Source of the DNA: an uncultured Roseobacter sp. | Lineage (GTDB): Bacteria > Pseudomonadota > Alphaproteobacteria > Rhodobacterales > Rhodobacteraceae | Length of the DNA stretch: 64,000 nt | Assembly: GCF_947495275.1 (NCBI RefSeq) | Contig: NZ_CANLYL010000016.1 | Span: 1-64,000 of the forward strand | Reading direction: 5' to 3' | Part shown: piece after piece, positions 31,210 through 40,895 of the stretch | Layout of the letters: the number at the start of each line of letters is the position of its first letter | Numbering within the stretch: position 1 is the stretch's first letter | Notes under the pieces: generated by a model | What the model saw: only the letters and a program-made list of their open reading frames with translations | Told to the model about the DNA's origin: nothing | Database searches by the model: none | Position numbers and translations under genes: made by a program

Positions 31210-32754
31210 ATGACACGTGTGGATTCCATCGACTCTGTAGACCCCCGCAGCGGGCGGCGTAACCGGGCGATCGTGATTGGTGCCGGGCTCGGAGGATTGG
31301 CGGCGGCCATGCGCTTGGGGGCCAAAGGCTACCGGGTCACGGTGATTGACAAGCTCGATGTCCCCGGTGGACGTGGATCAGCGCTCTGGCAGGAGGGTCA
31401 CCGCTTTGACCTTGGCCCGACAATCGTGACGGTGCCACAGCTCTACCGCGCGCTTTGGAGCGCTTGTGGGCGCAATTTCGACGATGACGTGACCCTCAAA
31501 GCACTTGATCCGTTCTACGAAATCAGATGGCCCGACGGCACCAGATTTGTGGCCCAGCAGGACACCGAGAAACTGCGTGCCGAAGTCGCGAAGTTATCGC
31601 CCGGCGATCTGGCGGGTTTCGACAGGTTCCTCAGCGACAGCGCCAAGCGGTACTGGTTCGGGTTCGAAGACCTCGGGCGCCGTTCCATGCATCGACTTTG
31701 GGAATTGATCAAGGTGCTGCCCACCTTCGCCCGGCTCAGAGCCGACAGATCGGTCTACGCGCATGCCGCAAGCAGGGTCAAAAACGAAAAACTGCGCATG
31801 GCGCTGAGTTTTCATCCGCTTTTCATTGGCGGAGACCCTTTGCATGTGACCTCGATGTATATTCTCGTCGCCTATCTCGAAAAGGAATTCGGGGTGCATT
31901 ACGCCATGGGCGGATTGGCCGGTATGGCGCGCGCCATGGGTAATGTGATCGAGGATCAGGGCGGATCACTGCTGATGGAAACACAGGTGGATGAGATCGT
32001 CGTACGTGACGGCGCGGTCACAGGCGTGCGTCTGGGCTCCGGCATCGAAATGGGGGCAGATATCGTCGTGTCCAACGCTGATTCCGGTCATACCTACAAC
32101 ACGCTTTTGCGCAATCACAAAAAACGCCGCTGGACGCCGAAGAAACTGGCGCGCACGCGGTATTCCATGAGCCTGTTTGTCTGGTATTTCGGCACCAACG
32201 GCACAGCGCGTCAGTGGCCCGATGTGGGTCACCACACAATTCTGAACGGGCCGCGCTACACCGGGCTTTTGCGTGATATCTTCATCAAGGGAAAACTCTG
32301 CGATGACATGAGCCTTTATGTGCATCGCCCCTCTGTCACCGACCCCTCCGTTGCGCCGGAGGGTGATGACACTTTCTATGTGCTGAGCCCGGTGCCGCAT
32401 CTGGGGCATGACAACGGTGTCGACTGGGCGGACGAGGAACCACGTTACAAGGCCAAGATGCTGGCAATGCTCGAAGAGCAGCTATTGCCCGGTCTGGGCG
32501 GCAAGATCAGCACCGAAGTGGTTTTCACACCCGAGACATTCCGCGACCGATACCTCAGCCCGCTCGGTGCTGGATTTTCCATCGAGCCGCGCATTCTGCA
32601 AAGCGCGTGGTTCCGCCCGCATAATATCTCGGAAGAGGTCGACGGGCTTTACCTCGTGGGGGCGGGTACGCATCCCGGCGCAGGTGTGCCTGGTGTCATT
32701 TCCACGGCTGAAGTCCTGAGCACATTGATCCCCGATGCGGAGGTTGTCGAATGA
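31210..32754 (+). CDS. crtI: Phytoene desaturase
   Basis: A 514-residue FAD-dependent desaturase that turns phytoene into neurosporene in this pathway. Seen: N-terminal FAD motif VIGAGLGGLAAAMRLGAKGY near residues 23-42, GGRGSALWQEGHRFDLGPTI, and the C-terminal family signature YLVGAGTHPGAGVPGVI near residues 482-498. The frame is open from 30997, but upstream residues lie inside crtA on the other strand; the ATG at 31210 (or GTG 31207) gives normal length. Overlaps crtB by four bases. Confidence 0.95.
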   Translation: MTRVDSIDSVDPRSGRRNRAIVIGAGLGGLAAAMRLGAKGYRVTVIDKLDVPGGRGSALWQEGHRFDLGPTIVTVPQLYRALWSACGRNFDDDVTLKALDPFYEIRWPDGTRFVAQQDTEKLRAEVAKLSPGDLAGFDRFLSDSAKRYWFGFEDLGRRSMHRLWELIKVLPTFARLRADRSVYAHAASRVKNEKLRMALSFHPLFIGGDPLHVTSMYILVAYLEKEFGVHYAMGGLAGMARAMGNVIEDQGGSLLMETQVDEIVVRDGAVTGVRLGSGIEMGADIVVSNADSGHTYNTLLRNHKKRRWTPKKLARTRYSMSLFVWYFGTNGTARQWPDVGHHTILNGPRYTGLLRDIFIKGKLCDDMSLYVHRPSVTDPSVAPEGDDTFYVLSPVPHLGHDNGVDWADEEPRYKAKMLAMLEEQLLPGLGGKISTEVVFTPETFRDRYLSPLGAGFSIEPRILQSAWFRPHNISEEVDGLYLVGAGTHPGAGVPGVISTAEVLSTLIPDAEVVE

Positions 32755-33788
32755 TTGCGCCACATGATCTGGAACATTGCCGGGAGGCCATTCGCCATGG
32801 ATCCCTGTCCTTCCACGCAGCCTCCAGACTGCTGCCCGCCAGGGTGCGGGATCCGGCATTGGCGCTCTATGCCTTTTGCCGTCTGGCCGATGATGAGGTC
32901 GATCTGAAGGCCGAAAAGGTCGAGGCGGTTCTGCGGCTGCGCGACCGGCTGGATGCGGTCTATGCGGGCCGCCCGAAAGATGCAGCCCCCGACCGCGCAT
33001 TCGCCGCCATTGTCGAGGATTTCGAGATGCCGCGGGCCTTGCCCGATGCCTTGCTCGAAGGTCTGGCATGGGATGCGGCAGAGCGACGTTACAGCACCTT
33101 GTCCGGGGTCAAGGATTATTCTGCCCGTGTGGCCTCCGCCGTGGGGGCGATGATGTGCGTGCTGATGGGGGTACGGGATGCGCATGCGCTGGCGCGGGCC
33201 TGCGATCTGGGTGTCGCCATGCAGTTGACCAATATTGCCCGCGATGTGGGAGAAGACGCTCTTGAGCGCCGCATTTACCTGCCGCTGGATTGGCTCGAAG
33301 AGGCGGGCATTGATCCTGAAACCTTCCTGCAAGACCCCAAGCCCACGAAAGCCATGCGCAGAATGATCAAACGTCTCGTGATGGAGGCCAACCGCCTGTA
33401 CATGCGCTCCGAGGCTGGTGTGGGTGCCTTACCAAGGGGGTGCCGTCCGGGAATTTACGCGGCGCGGTTTATCTATGCGGGTATCGGTGGCCAGCTCACA
33501 GCAATGGGCTACGATTCCATATCCGCGCGCGCACGCACCAACAAGGCGCAGAAGATCGGGTGGCTCGGGCAATCGCTGCTGCTCAGCGGCGCAAGCCTGA
33601 TGATGCCGCGGTCCTCCGTTCTTTACGCGCGTCCCTTGGAGGAAGTTCAGTTTCTGGTGGATGCCGCAGCGCTTGGGCGACCGGCGTCCTCGCGCAGTGA
33701 CGCCCTGATTTCGGTACTGGCAACGCTGGAACAACGCCGCCTTGAACAACGTGCACAGTTGACGGGACGATCCGCTGGGGTAACGTGA
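32751..33788 (+). CDS. crtB: Phytoene synthase
   Basis: A 345-residue head-to-head prenyl synthase that makes phytoene from two geranylgeranyl diphosphates. Seen: the first aspartate-rich motif CRLADDEVDLKA near residues 43-54 and the second QLTNIARDVGEDALERRIY near residues 158-176, with the YSARVASAVGAMM helix between. Coupled to crtI by ATGA and followed four bases later by tspO. Confidence 0.95.
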   Translation: MIAPHDLEHCREAIRHGSLSFHAASRLLPARVRDPALALYAFCRLADDEVDLKAEKVEAVLRLRDRLDAVYAGRPKDAAPDRAFAAIVEDFEMPRALPDALLEGLAWDAAERRYSTLSGVKDYSARVASAVGAMMCVLMGVRDAHALARACDLGVAMQLTNIARDVGEDALERRIYLPLDWLEEAGIDPETFLQDPKPTKAMRRMIKRLVMEANRLYMRSEAGVGALPRGCRPGIYAARFIYAGIGGQLTAMGYDSISARARTNKAQKIGWLGQSLLLSGASLMMPRSSVLYARPLEEVQFLVDAAALGRPASSRSDALISVLATLEQRRLEQRAQLTGRSAGVT

Positions 33789-33792
33789 CGCC

Positions 33793-34275
33793 ATGTTCTG
33801 GCTTCTTTTCTGCATTTTTTTTGCTGCTTGTCTCGGGGCAGGTGCTACCGGCGGGTTGTTCCCACCCGGTGCGTGGTATCGCGGGCTCAACAAACCCTGG
33901 TTCACGCCGCCTGACTGGGTCTTCCCTGTTACCTGGATCACGCTTTACGTTTGCATGTCCGTCGCGGGCGCGCGGGTGGCTCTTCTGGAGGGCAGTGGCG
34001 TCGCTCTGGCATTCTGGTCGCTGCAGATTGCCTTGAACGGGCTCTGGACCCCGGTATTCTTTGGCCTCAAGAACATACGCTTGGGTATGGGTGTCGTGGG
34101 ACTCCTCTGGTTCGCTGTGCTGAGTTGCCTTCTGGCGATGTGGCAGCTGGATGCCGTGGCCGGGTTGTTGTTTGTGCCCTATCTGATCTGGGTGAGTATC
34201 GCGTCTGCCCTGAATGCCGGTGTCTGGAAGCTGAACCCGGAGATGGCGCGAGAGCCGCCGGGTGCGGCGGGCTGA
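33793..34275 (+). CDS. tspO: Tryptophan-rich sensory protein TspO
   Basis: A 160-residue outer-membrane protein with five hydrophobic helices; also called CrtK in older work. In Rhodobacter TspO down-regulates photosynthesis gene expression, probably through tetrapyrrole handling. Seen: WYRGLNKPWFTPPDWVFPVTW near residues 28-48 and the conserved ALNGLWTPVFFG near residue 80. Immediately follows crtB; convergent with crtC. Confidence 0.93.
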   Translation: MFWLLFCIFFAACLGAGATGGLFPPGAWYRGLNKPWFTPPDWVFPVTWITLYVCMSVAGARVALLEGSGVALAFWSLQIALNGLWTPVFFGLKNIRLGMGVVGLLWFAVLSCLLAMWQLDAVAGLLFVPYLIWVSIASALNAGVWKLNPEMAREPPGAAG

Positions 34276-34278
34276 TCC

Positions 34279-35121
34279 TTAGTCAAAATGCCATCTGGCT
34301 CGGCGGGGCACACGCACCGCCAACATCGGTTTGAGCAGCGGGCTTCTGAACCGACGCAGATCAAGCGCTTCATGTACGCCCGTTGTGCGTTCGCCATCCA
34401 ATTGTGTCTCAACGGCAGAGCGAGAATAAAACGGAGCGTCCAGCATGTTGAGCACTTGCCGCGGTTGGCAGCCGGGATCGCCGCGTGTTCCGCGCTTGAT
34501 GGCCCAAAGGCTCCGGCGCAAAGGTGCTACCGGGGGCAGGGCGAGCGTTTCCGCCGTGCCATCGTGGTTGAAACGATACCCTGCGGCCAGGGTTGTTCCG
34601 TCGCATCTGGTCGCGTCGTAAAAGCACGTCGTCCCCATTGCCGTGGGGTATCGTCCCCAAGTCCAGTAGCTGAAATCTTCTTCCAGCGCCCGGTTACCGA
34701 AATTGGCGTCAAAATACCCATCACCTTGCCAGCGCCAGCCCGGGCGGTCGATGTCAACGTCGATGCGCGCCGTGGGGGCAAAGGGGCGCCAGATATGGGC
34801 ACCATCTTCTGTCAACGGCAATTCAACACCAGTGATCGCCGAAGGTATCAGACGAATTTGCCCCTCTATGCGATTGATCAGGGGCGGCCCCGAGATCTCA
34901 TTTATGTCGATGATCAACTGATTGTCGGCCCATCGCATCATGGAGGGACCGACCTCAAAGCGGGCACCGGTCTGGCGCAGGGCCGAAGCACCGCGATCTG
35001 TCATGGTAAAGCGACCACCGGGCCCGTAGGTCGCGACGTTGATGCACACGTGGTTTTGCGGGTTCTTGCGTCCGGACCACTTGTACCATGGCGAAAAAAC
35101 CGACCCGATGAAACCAATCAC
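34279..35121 (-). CDS. crtC: Carotenoid 1,2-hydratase (hydroxyneurosporene synthase)
   Basis: A 280-residue enzyme that adds water across the end of neurosporene, opening the spheroidene branch. Seen: GFIGSVFSPWYKWSGRKNPQ at the N-terminus, INVATYGPGGRFTMTDRG near residue 28, and GYFDANFGNRALEEDF in the middle, all CrtC signatures. The GTG at 35121 gives the length of Rhodobacter CrtC. The same frame continues upstream with PDGYAWWYVDGLSD, which also looks family-like in longer homologues, but no ATG, GTG or TTG is found near it, so the true start is uncertain. Confidence 0.88.
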   Translation of the reverse strand: MIGFIGSVFSPWYKWSGRKNPQNHVCINVATYGPGGRFTMTDRGASALRQTGARFEVGPSMMRWADNQLIIDINEISGPPLINRIEGQIRLIPSAITGVELPLTEDGAHIWRPFAPTARIDVDIDRPGWRWQGDGYFDANFGNRALEEDFSYWTWGRYPTAMGTTCFYDATRCDGTTLAAGYRFNHDGTAETLALPPVAPLRRSLWAIKRGTRGDPGCQPRQVLNMLDAPFYSRSAVETQLDGERTTGVHEALDLRRFRSPLLKPMLAVRVPRRARWHFD

Positions 35122-35147
35122 CGAAATCGCCCGCGTGCCGCAATCGC

Positions 35148-36698
35148 TCAGGCCGTCGACATACCACCACGCATAGCCGTCGGGTCCGACAGGGATGTCG
35201 AAGTTTGGGCGCTTAAGATCGCCTCTGCCGCGTGCCGCGCGGAGAGGGTCGCCATCGGCAGGCCCGCTCCGGGATGGGTGCCGCCGCCCGCGAGCCAGAG
35301 GCCCGGAATCTTCGTGCGTGCGGTCGGGCGCCTCAGCGATGCCGTCAGCCCGTGCGGGCTCTGCCCGTAGAGCGCGCCCATCGTTTCGGGAAACATCTGA
35401 GCGAAATGCTGGGGCGTTGTGATCGTCGTCATCGACGGTTTCGGCGACAAGGTCACCTGAAAATCCGCTAGTCGCTGCATGATCTGATGATGCCATGTGT
35501 CGAGATCCATGGGGGGAGTAAGGGTTTCGGTGGCTGGCGCGTTCGAGATGATCTCGAATCGTTCCAGCGGGGGAACAGGCGTGCCATGCCCGCGGTCCTC
35601 GGCACAAAGATAAAGCGTTGGATCAGATGGTATGCGCCCGGCCATGAGGTCGTCAAATTCAGACTGTGGCGTATCTGCGAAAAAAACGTTGTGGTGTGAT
35701 AGATCGGGTCTCGTTTGGCAGGCGGCAAAGCTGTGCACACGTGCGGAAAAAGACCTCGGTATGGTCAGGGTCTGGGGTGCGATACCGCATAAATCAGAGC
35801 CCAATTTGCCTTTCGCCAGCGCGCGCGGATCGCCTGCGTAGACAATGAATTTGGCGCGAAGATGTTCTGAGCCATTGATTTCAATCCCACTGACTGCACC
35901 GTTGTCCAGCGTAATCTTATCGACATGTGTGTTGGTCCGCATGATGACGCCGCGGTTGATGGCGAGCGCAGTCAGAGCTGTCGCCAGACGTTGCATGCCG
36001 CCCTGGATAACCCAGATGCCTGCCGCTTCGGCCTGCCAGATCAACGACAGGATCGCCGGGCTGAGGTGCGGTGCGCCGCCCACATAGGTGGCGTAGCGCC
36101 CGAAGAGTTGGGACAGACGCGGGTCGCTGAACTGATTGTCCAACATTTGGGAAAGCGTCGAAAGCGGCGCCATTGCGCGCAATAGCCGTGGGTGTCGCAG
36201 CACTTCAAGAGCGAGTCGTGGGACTTTTGGTTTGGCTGCCTGCATCATTGGGATGTCGAAAGCGTCGAAGAGTTGCCGGGCACGCCAATTGAACTGACGA
36301 AACTCCTCTGCCGATTTATGTCCGGCAAATTCGGCTATGGCCGAGGCGGTCGTCTCGGGGTCCGCGTGCAGGTCCAGCTGGCTGCCATCCGACCAGAAGT
36401 GTCGCGCCAGAATATCTTGCCGCATGAGGGTCACGTGATCTTCGAGACGTTCCCCCGCGCAGGCAAAAAGGTCGTCGAAAACGTGGCGCAGGGTCAGCAC
36501 GGTCGGGCCCGCATCAACCGGACCGGCCGCGCTCGGCACAGTTCTGATCTTTCCGCCCATGTGGTTGTGGCGTTCAAGGAGCGTCACCGACATGCCCCCG
36601 GCCGAGAGCCGCAAGGCGGTCGCCAACCCGGCAATGCCCCCGCCAATGACAATGGCGGCAGGTCGCTTGCTCAGACGCGAAGGGGTTTCAACATCCAT
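35148..36698 (-). CDS. crtD: Methoxyneurosporene desaturase
   Basis: A 516-residue FAD-dependent desaturase that introduces the 3,4 double bond on the way to spheroidene. Seen: N-terminal dinucleotide motif VIGGGIAGLATALRLSAGGM near residues 17-36, GGKIRT, and the C-terminal signature LWLAGGGTHPGAGLPMA near residues 468-484. Paralogue of crtI. Transcribed toward crtC from a shared divergent promoter region with crtE. Confidence 0.94.
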   Translation of the reverse strand: MDVETPSRLSKRPAAIVIGGGIAGLATALRLSAGGMSVTLLERHNHMGGKIRTVPSAAGPVDAGPTVLTLRHVFDDLFACAGERLEDHVTLMRQDILARHFWSDGSQLDLHADPETTASAIAEFAGHKSAEEFRQFNWRARQLFDAFDIPMMQAAKPKVPRLALEVLRHPRLLRAMAPLSTLSQMLDNQFSDPRLSQLFGRYATYVGGAPHLSPAILSLIWQAEAAGIWVIQGGMQRLATALTALAINRGVIMRTNTHVDKITLDNGAVSGIEINGSEHLRAKFIVYAGDPRALAKGKLGSDLCGIAPQTLTIPRSFSARVHSFAACQTRPDLSHHNVFFADTPQSEFDDLMAGRIPSDPTLYLCAEDRGHGTPVPPLERFEIISNAPATETLTPPMDLDTWHHQIMQRLADFQVTLSPKPSMTTITTPQHFAQMFPETMGALYGQSPHGLTASLRRPTARTKIPGLWLAGGGTHPGAGLPMATLSARHAAEAILSAQTSTSLSDPTAMRGGMSTA

Positions 36699-36726
36699 AG
36701 GCGATTGTTGACTCGTGAAGGTAATG

Positions 36727-36768
36727 TGTCCAGTATGATTTACACTATTGTGTCCTAATTTAATGACA
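36727..36768. promoter_or_regulatory. Paired PpsR/CrtJ-type boxes between crtD and crtE
   Basis: Two perfect TGT-N12-ACA dyads at 36727-36744 and 36751-36768, separated by six bases, in the 93-base crtD/crtE divergent gap. They would repress crtD-crtC and the crtEF-bchCXYZ-puf superoperon together. Confidence 0.75.
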
Positions 36769-36791
36769 CATTGCCAATGAAAGGGTTCCGC

Positions 36792-37676
36792 ATGGGCATG
36801 ACCACCAGAATCGAAGCGGCGCTTTCTTCGGCCATTGCGGTGGGGCAGGGGCGCGGGTCAGTACCTGCCCGACTGGCATCTGCGCTTGATTATGCAACCG
36901 CCCCTGGCGGGGCACGTATCCGGCCAACAATATTGATGTCCGTTGCGATGGCCTGTGGGGATGATCGTCCGGAATTGTCGGATGCGGCGGCCTCGGCTCT
37001 GGAAATGATCCACTGTGCGAGCCTTGTGCATGATGACCTGCCCTGTTTTGACGATGCTGATGTGCGCCGCGGAAAACCTTCTGTGCACAAAGCCTATTCC
37101 GAACCTCTTGCGGTGCTGACGGGTGACAGCCTCATCGTGCTGGCCTTTGAAACCCTGGCGCGGCAATCTGTTCATGCGCCTGATCGTGTGGCCCAGATGA
37201 TCATGACCCTGGCGCAACGCACTGGCATGCCGGGCGGTATATGTGCGGGGCAGGGCTGGGAAAGCGAGGTCGAGATTGACCTCTCAGCATATCATCAGGC
37301 CAAAACCGGCGCTCTGTTCATTGCAGCCACGCAGATGGGGGCGGTTGCTTCGGGTCAGGAAGCGGAGCCATGGTTTGAGCTTGGCGCGCGTATTGGCGAG
37401 GCTTTTCAGGTCGCGGATGATCTGCGGGATGCGCTTTATGATGCTGAAACGCTGGGTAAACCGGTGGGACAGGATGATCTGCATGGCCGCCCGAATGCGG
37501 TATCGTTGCTGGGTGTGCAGGGGGCGATTTCCCGGCTCAAGGATATTTTGGGCGGTGCGATCGCATCGATCCCTTCGTGTCCGGGGGAGGCCCATCTGGC
37601 CGAAATGGTCCGGACCTATGCAGAGCGGTTGACGCCGGTTGCGCCGAATGTGACTGCTGCGCGCAGCAATGTCTGA
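36792..37676 (+). CDS. crtE: Geranylgeranyl diphosphate synthase
   Basis: A 294-residue trans-prenyl synthase that makes the C20 precursor of carotenoids and of the bacteriochlorophyll tail. Seen: first aspartate-rich motif HDDLPCFDDADVRRGK near residues 82-97 and second DDLRDALYD near residue 208. Start chosen at the ATG 36792 because AAAGGG lies six bases upstream; an ATG at 36777 and a TTG at 36771 are in frame but abut the PpsR box. First gene of the superoperon; its stop overlaps crtF. Confidence 0.94.
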   Translation: MGMTTRIEAALSSAIAVGQGRGSVPARLASALDYATAPGGARIRPTILMSVAMACGDDRPELSDAAASALEMIHCASLVHDDLPCFDDADVRRGKPSVHKAYSEPLAVLTGDSLIVLAFETLARQSVHAPDRVAQMIMTLAQRTGMPGGICAGQGWESEVEIDLSAYHQAKTGALFIAATQMGAVASGQEAEPWFELGARIGEAFQVADDLRDALYDAETLGKPVGQDDLHGRPNAVSLLGVQGAISRLKDILGGAIASIPSCPGEAHLAEMVRTYAERLTPVAPNVTAARSNV

Positions 37677-38793
37677 CACGGCTGGGAATCCACCGCGCTG
37701 GCGGGGGAGTTGGCTCAATCGGTTCATCGCGCGGCCCGGATTCCAGAGCTGGGCCAGCAAATTCCCACTGACACGAGGCCAGGCGCGCCGGGATGGCGCC
37801 GTTCTTTTCAATGTTGTTCAAGGGTTTGTCCAAAGTCAGGTGCTGATGGCTCTGGTGGAACTGGATATCTTGCATCGGCTGCGAGCTGGTCCGCAAACCG
37901 CGCAAGCCCTTGGCCTTGCGGCACAGGTGCCACCGGAAAAAATGCAGGTTTTGCTACAGGCTGCCGCGGCATTGAAGCTGCTCAAGCGTGACAGGGCAGG
38001 GCGGTTCGGCCTGGCGCGCAAGGGGGCGGCTCTGATGGGCGTGCCGGGGCTGGAGGCGATGATCCGCCATCATCATGCCTTTTATGCAGATATGGCGGAT
38101 CCGGTAGCGTTGCTGCGAGATCCCGGCCACACCGCGCTTTCAGAATTCTGGCCCTATGTCTTTGGGGCCAAGGGGGACATTGATCCTGAGGTTGCCGAGA
38201 CATATTCCGATTTGATGTCGCAGAGCCAGCAACTGGTTGCCGAAGACACATTGCGCGCGGTGTCCTTTGCTGATGTGCGGCATCTCATGGATGTTGGGGG
38301 CGGGACAGGGGCCTTTCTGGCCGCTGTTGGTCGCGCGGAACCTCATCTGAGGTTGACGCTCTTCGACCTGCCCGAGGTCACGCAATCGGCTGCCGCGCGT
38401 TTTGAGACCGAAGGCCTGCAGGCTCGGGCCCAGATCCACGCGGGTTCGTTCAGGGACAGTCCTTTGCCGCATGGCGCAGATATGATTTCGCTGATACGGG
38501 TTCTCTACGATCATGCGGATGAGACGGTCGCTGATCTTCTCGGGGCAGTTTTTGAAGCTTTGCCTGCGGGGGGGCGCTTGCTGGTGTCTGAGCCCATGGG
38601 CGGCGGCAGCACGCCCGACATGGCGGGCGATGTCTATTTTGCATTCTACACGATGGCGATGAAAACCGGTCGTACGCGATCTGCCGATGAGATTGCGGCG
38701 CTTTGTGCGGAGGCGGGATTCGAAGCGATCAATAGCCCGAAACCAGCCCGCAATTTCGTCACACGTGTGCTCACCGCCAGCAAGCCTCGGTGA
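37669..38793 (+). CDS. crtF: Hydroxyneurosporene O-methyltransferase
   Basis: A 374-residue SAM-dependent methyltransferase that methylates the C1 hydroxyl made by CrtC. Seen: N-terminal winged-helix dimerisation part, then the SAM motif LMDVGGGTGAFLAAV near residues 205-219 and LFDLPEVTQSA near residue 231, typical of O-methyltransferase family 2. Overlaps crtE by eight bases. An 80-120 base gap with regulatory sites separates it from bchC. Confidence 0.94.
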   Translation: MSDTAGNPPRWRGSWLNRFIARPGFQSWASKFPLTRGQARRDGAVLFNVVQGFVQSQVLMALVELDILHRLRAGPQTAQALGLAAQVPPEKMQVLLQAAAALKLLKRDRAGRFGLARKGAALMGVPGLEAMIRHHHAFYADMADPVALLRDPGHTALSEFWPYVFGAKGDIDPEVAETYSDLMSQSQQLVAEDTLRAVSFADVRHLMDVGGGTGAFLAAVGRAEPHLRLTLFDLPEVTQSAAARFETEGLQARAQIHAGSFRDSPLPHGADMISLIRVLYDHADETVADLLGAVFEALPAGGRLLVSEPMGGGSTPDMAGDVYFAFYTMAMKTGRTRSADEIAALCAEAGFEAINSPKPARNFVTRVLTASKPR

Positions 38794-38808
38794 ATCATTT
38801 GAGCAAAG

Positions 38809-38852
38809 TGTCCGTTTTAGTTGACACAAAAATATGTCAGCTTAAACTGACA
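38809..38852. promoter_or_regulatory. Paired PpsR/CrtJ-type boxes before bchC
   Basis: Two perfect TGT-N12-ACA dyads, 38809-38826 and 38835-38852, eight bases apart, in the crtF-bchC gap. This matches the well-known tandem CrtJ sites at the bchC promoter of Rhodobacter. Confidence 0.78.
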
Positions 38853-38880
38853 GAATGACAGCAATCTGCACGATGAGTCT

Positions 38881-38894
38881 TTGACGAAGATCAA
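38881..38894. promoter_or_regulatory. FNR-like dyad upstream of bchC
   Basis: TTGAC-GAAG-ATCAA, one base from the symmetric FNR/FnrL consensus TTGAT-N4-ATCAA, 28 bases before the bchC start. Single occurrence noted; functional role uncertain. Confidence 0.35.
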
Positions 38895-38922
38895 ATCGAT
38901 CGGTGCAGATGAGGAGAGACAC

Positions 38923-39864
38923 TTGGAAACCACTGCCGTTCTTCTGAAAGGTCCGCGCGATCTTGAAGTGGATAGCCTGACGTTAAAGTCGCCGGGTGCC
39001 GAGGATCTGGTGGTTGAAATTCTTCACTCCGGAATTTCGACTGGTACTGAAAAACTCTTCTGGACAGGAGAGATGCCGCCGTTCCCGGGCATGGGGTATC
39101 CTCTCGTTCCCGGTTACGAAGCTGTGGGCCAAGTCGTGGAAGCACCGTTATCGACAGGATACCGGGCCGGAGATCATGTCTTTGTACCGGGGGCCAACTG
39201 CTATGATGGTGCCTTCGGTCTTTTTGGGGGCGCGTCTTCGCGTGTCGTGACGGCGGCAGATCGGGTGACGCGAATCGATTCCGGTCTGGGCGCACAAGGT
39301 GCGCTGCTGGCGCTAGCCGCGACAGCGCGCCACGCTATGGCTGGTCTGAACAAATCCATGCCGGACCTGATCATTGGTCACGGCGTCCTTGGTCGGTTGC
39401 TTGCCCGGTTGACGATTGCTGCGGGCGCGCCGGCACCCGTTGTCTGGGAAATTGATCCGTCACGGCGCACGGGGGCCAGAGGATATCAGGTCTGTGCTCC
39501 GGATGAAGACGATCATGCCGCATATATGTCGGTCTATGATGCATCGGGCAGCGCGGATGTGCTGAACACGCTGATGGGGTGTCTGGGCAAGGGTGGCGAG
39601 ATCGTTCTGGCCGGGTTCTACAAGGAGCCTCTGAGCTTTGCCTTTCCGCCGGCTTTCATGAAAGAGGCGCGTTTTCGGGTGGCCGCCGAATGGACCCATG
39701 ATGATCTGGCGGCGACACGCGCGTTGGTGGAAAGCGGAACGCTCAGCCTTGATGGGCTGATTACGCATACGGCCGACGCCACGGATGCACCAGCTGCCTA
39801 TGAGCGCGCCTTCTCCGACCCGGCGTGCCTGAAAATGATTTTGAACTGGAGGAACGTGGCGTGA
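38923..39864 (+). CDS. bchC: 3-hydroxyethyl bacteriochlorophyllide a dehydrogenase
   Basis: A 313-residue medium-chain dehydrogenase that oxidises the C3 hydroxyethyl group to acetyl, near the end of bacteriochlorophyllide a synthesis. Seen: [13 protein letters not shown] near residue 36, GYEAVGQV, and a cofactor domain with [18 protein letters not shown] at 38923 (METTAVLL) is chosen because GAGGAG lies just upstream and the protein then matches family length; another TTG at 38881 is in frame but overlaps the FNR-like site. Its stop overlaps the bchX start. Confidence 0.93.
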   Translation: METTAVLLKGPRDLEVDSLTLKSPGAEDLVVEILHSGISTGTEKLFWTGEMPPFPGMGYPLVPGYEAVGQVVEAPLSTGYRAGDHVFVPGANCYDGAFGLFGGASSRVVTAADRVTRIDSGLGAQGALLALAATARHAMAGLNKSMPDLIIGHGVLGRLLARLTIAAGAPAPVVWEIDPSRRTGARGYQVCAPDEDDHAAYMSVYDASGSADVLNTLMGCLGKGGEIVLAGFYKEPLSFAFPPAFMKEARFRVAAEWTHDDLAATRALVESGTLSLDGLITHTADATDAPAAYERAFSDPACLKMILNWRNVA

Positions 39865-40895
39865 AAGACGGTATCGACGAAAAGCGCCAGACCAAAGGTG
39901 ACGTGCCAAACCTGAAAGAGTTCGACAAGCGGTTGCGCGACGAAGCTGCGGCAGAGCCAACCTTGGAGGTGCCGCAAACTGCGCCGACGTCCAAGACGCA
40001 GATCATCGCGATCTACGGCAAGGGTGGCATCGGCAAATCCTTCACCTTGGCAAACCTCAGCCACATGATGGCGGAGCAGGGCAAACGCGTGCTGCTGATC
40101 GGGTGTGATCCGAAATCGGATACGACCTCACTGCTGTTCGGTGGCAAGGCGTGCCCCACGATCATCGAGACCTCCACACGCAAAAAGCTCGCGGGTGAAG
40201 AGGTGAAGATCGGGGATGTCTGTTTCAAACGTGGTGGTGTCTTCGCCATGGAACTTGGCGGCCCCGAAGTGGGTCGCGGCTGTGGCGGGCGTGGGATCAT
40301 CCACGGCTTCGAACTGCTCGAAAAGCTCGGCTTCCACGACTGGGATTTTGACTATGTGCTGCTCGACTTCCTGGGCGATGTGGTTTGCGGCGGCTTTGGC
40401 CTGCCGATTGCGCGCGACATGGCGCAGAAGGTCATTCTGGTCGCCTCGAATGATTTGCAGTCGCTCTATGTGGCGAACAACGTCTGCTCGGCGGTGGAGT
40501 ACTTCCGCAAGCTCGGTGGCAATGTCGGCGTCGCTGGGCTGGTGATCAACAAAGATGACGGCACCGGCGAAGCAGCGGCCTTTGCCGAGGCCGTCGATAT
40601 CCCCGTCCTCGCGGCGATCCCCCAGGATGATGACCTGCGCAAGAAATCCGCCAACTACCAGATCGTTGGAACGACGCAATCGCAATGGGGCGATCTTTTT
40701 GCGCAGCTTGGAGAGAATGTTGCCGTGGCCCCGCCCGTGCGTCCTTCACCGTTGGATCAGGACGGTTTGCTGGGCCTTTTCGATGCCTCCGAAACCGGAG
40801 GTGACATTGTACTTGAGCCTGCGACCGACGTGGATATGCGCGGCAAGAACGCAGAGCCGAAACCATCGCTGGAGGTCGTATATGATGATGCATGA
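39861..40895 (+). CDS. bchX: Chlorophyllide reductase iron-sulfur ATPase subunit X
   Basis: A 344-residue NifH-like ATPase that feeds electrons to BchYZ for reduction of the C7-C8 bond of chlorophyllide. Seen: P-loop [16 protein letters not shown] near residues 54-69, and the cluster cysteines in [10 protein letters not shown] and [11 protein letters not shown]. The GTG at 39861 overlaps the bchC stop (GTGA) and has GGAGGA upstream; a longer frame from 39825 exists. Overlaps the following small ORF by fourteen bases. Paralogue of BchL. Confidence 0.95.
   Translation: MKDGIDEKRQTKGDVPNLKEFDKRLRDEAAAEPTLEVPQTAPTSKTQIIAIYGKGGIGKSFTLANLSHMMAEQGKRVLLIGCDPKSDTTSLLFGGKACPTIIETSTRKKLAGEEVKIGDVCFKRGGVFAMELGGPEVGRGCGGRGIIHGFELLEKLGFHDWDFDYVLLDFLGDVVCGGFGLPIARDMAQKVILVASNDLQSLYVANNVCSAVEYFRKLGGNVGVAGLVINKDDGTGEAAAFAEAVDIPVLAAIPQDDDLRKKSANYQIVGTTQSQWGDLFAQLGENVAVAPPVRPSPLDQDGLLGLFDASETGGDIVLEPATDVDMRGKNAEPKPSLEVVYDDA

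Noticed and set aside
34288-35370. 360-codon plus-strand frame opposite crtC
   Set aside because: Shadow of crtC; no motif, and the crtC protein is recognised on the other strand.
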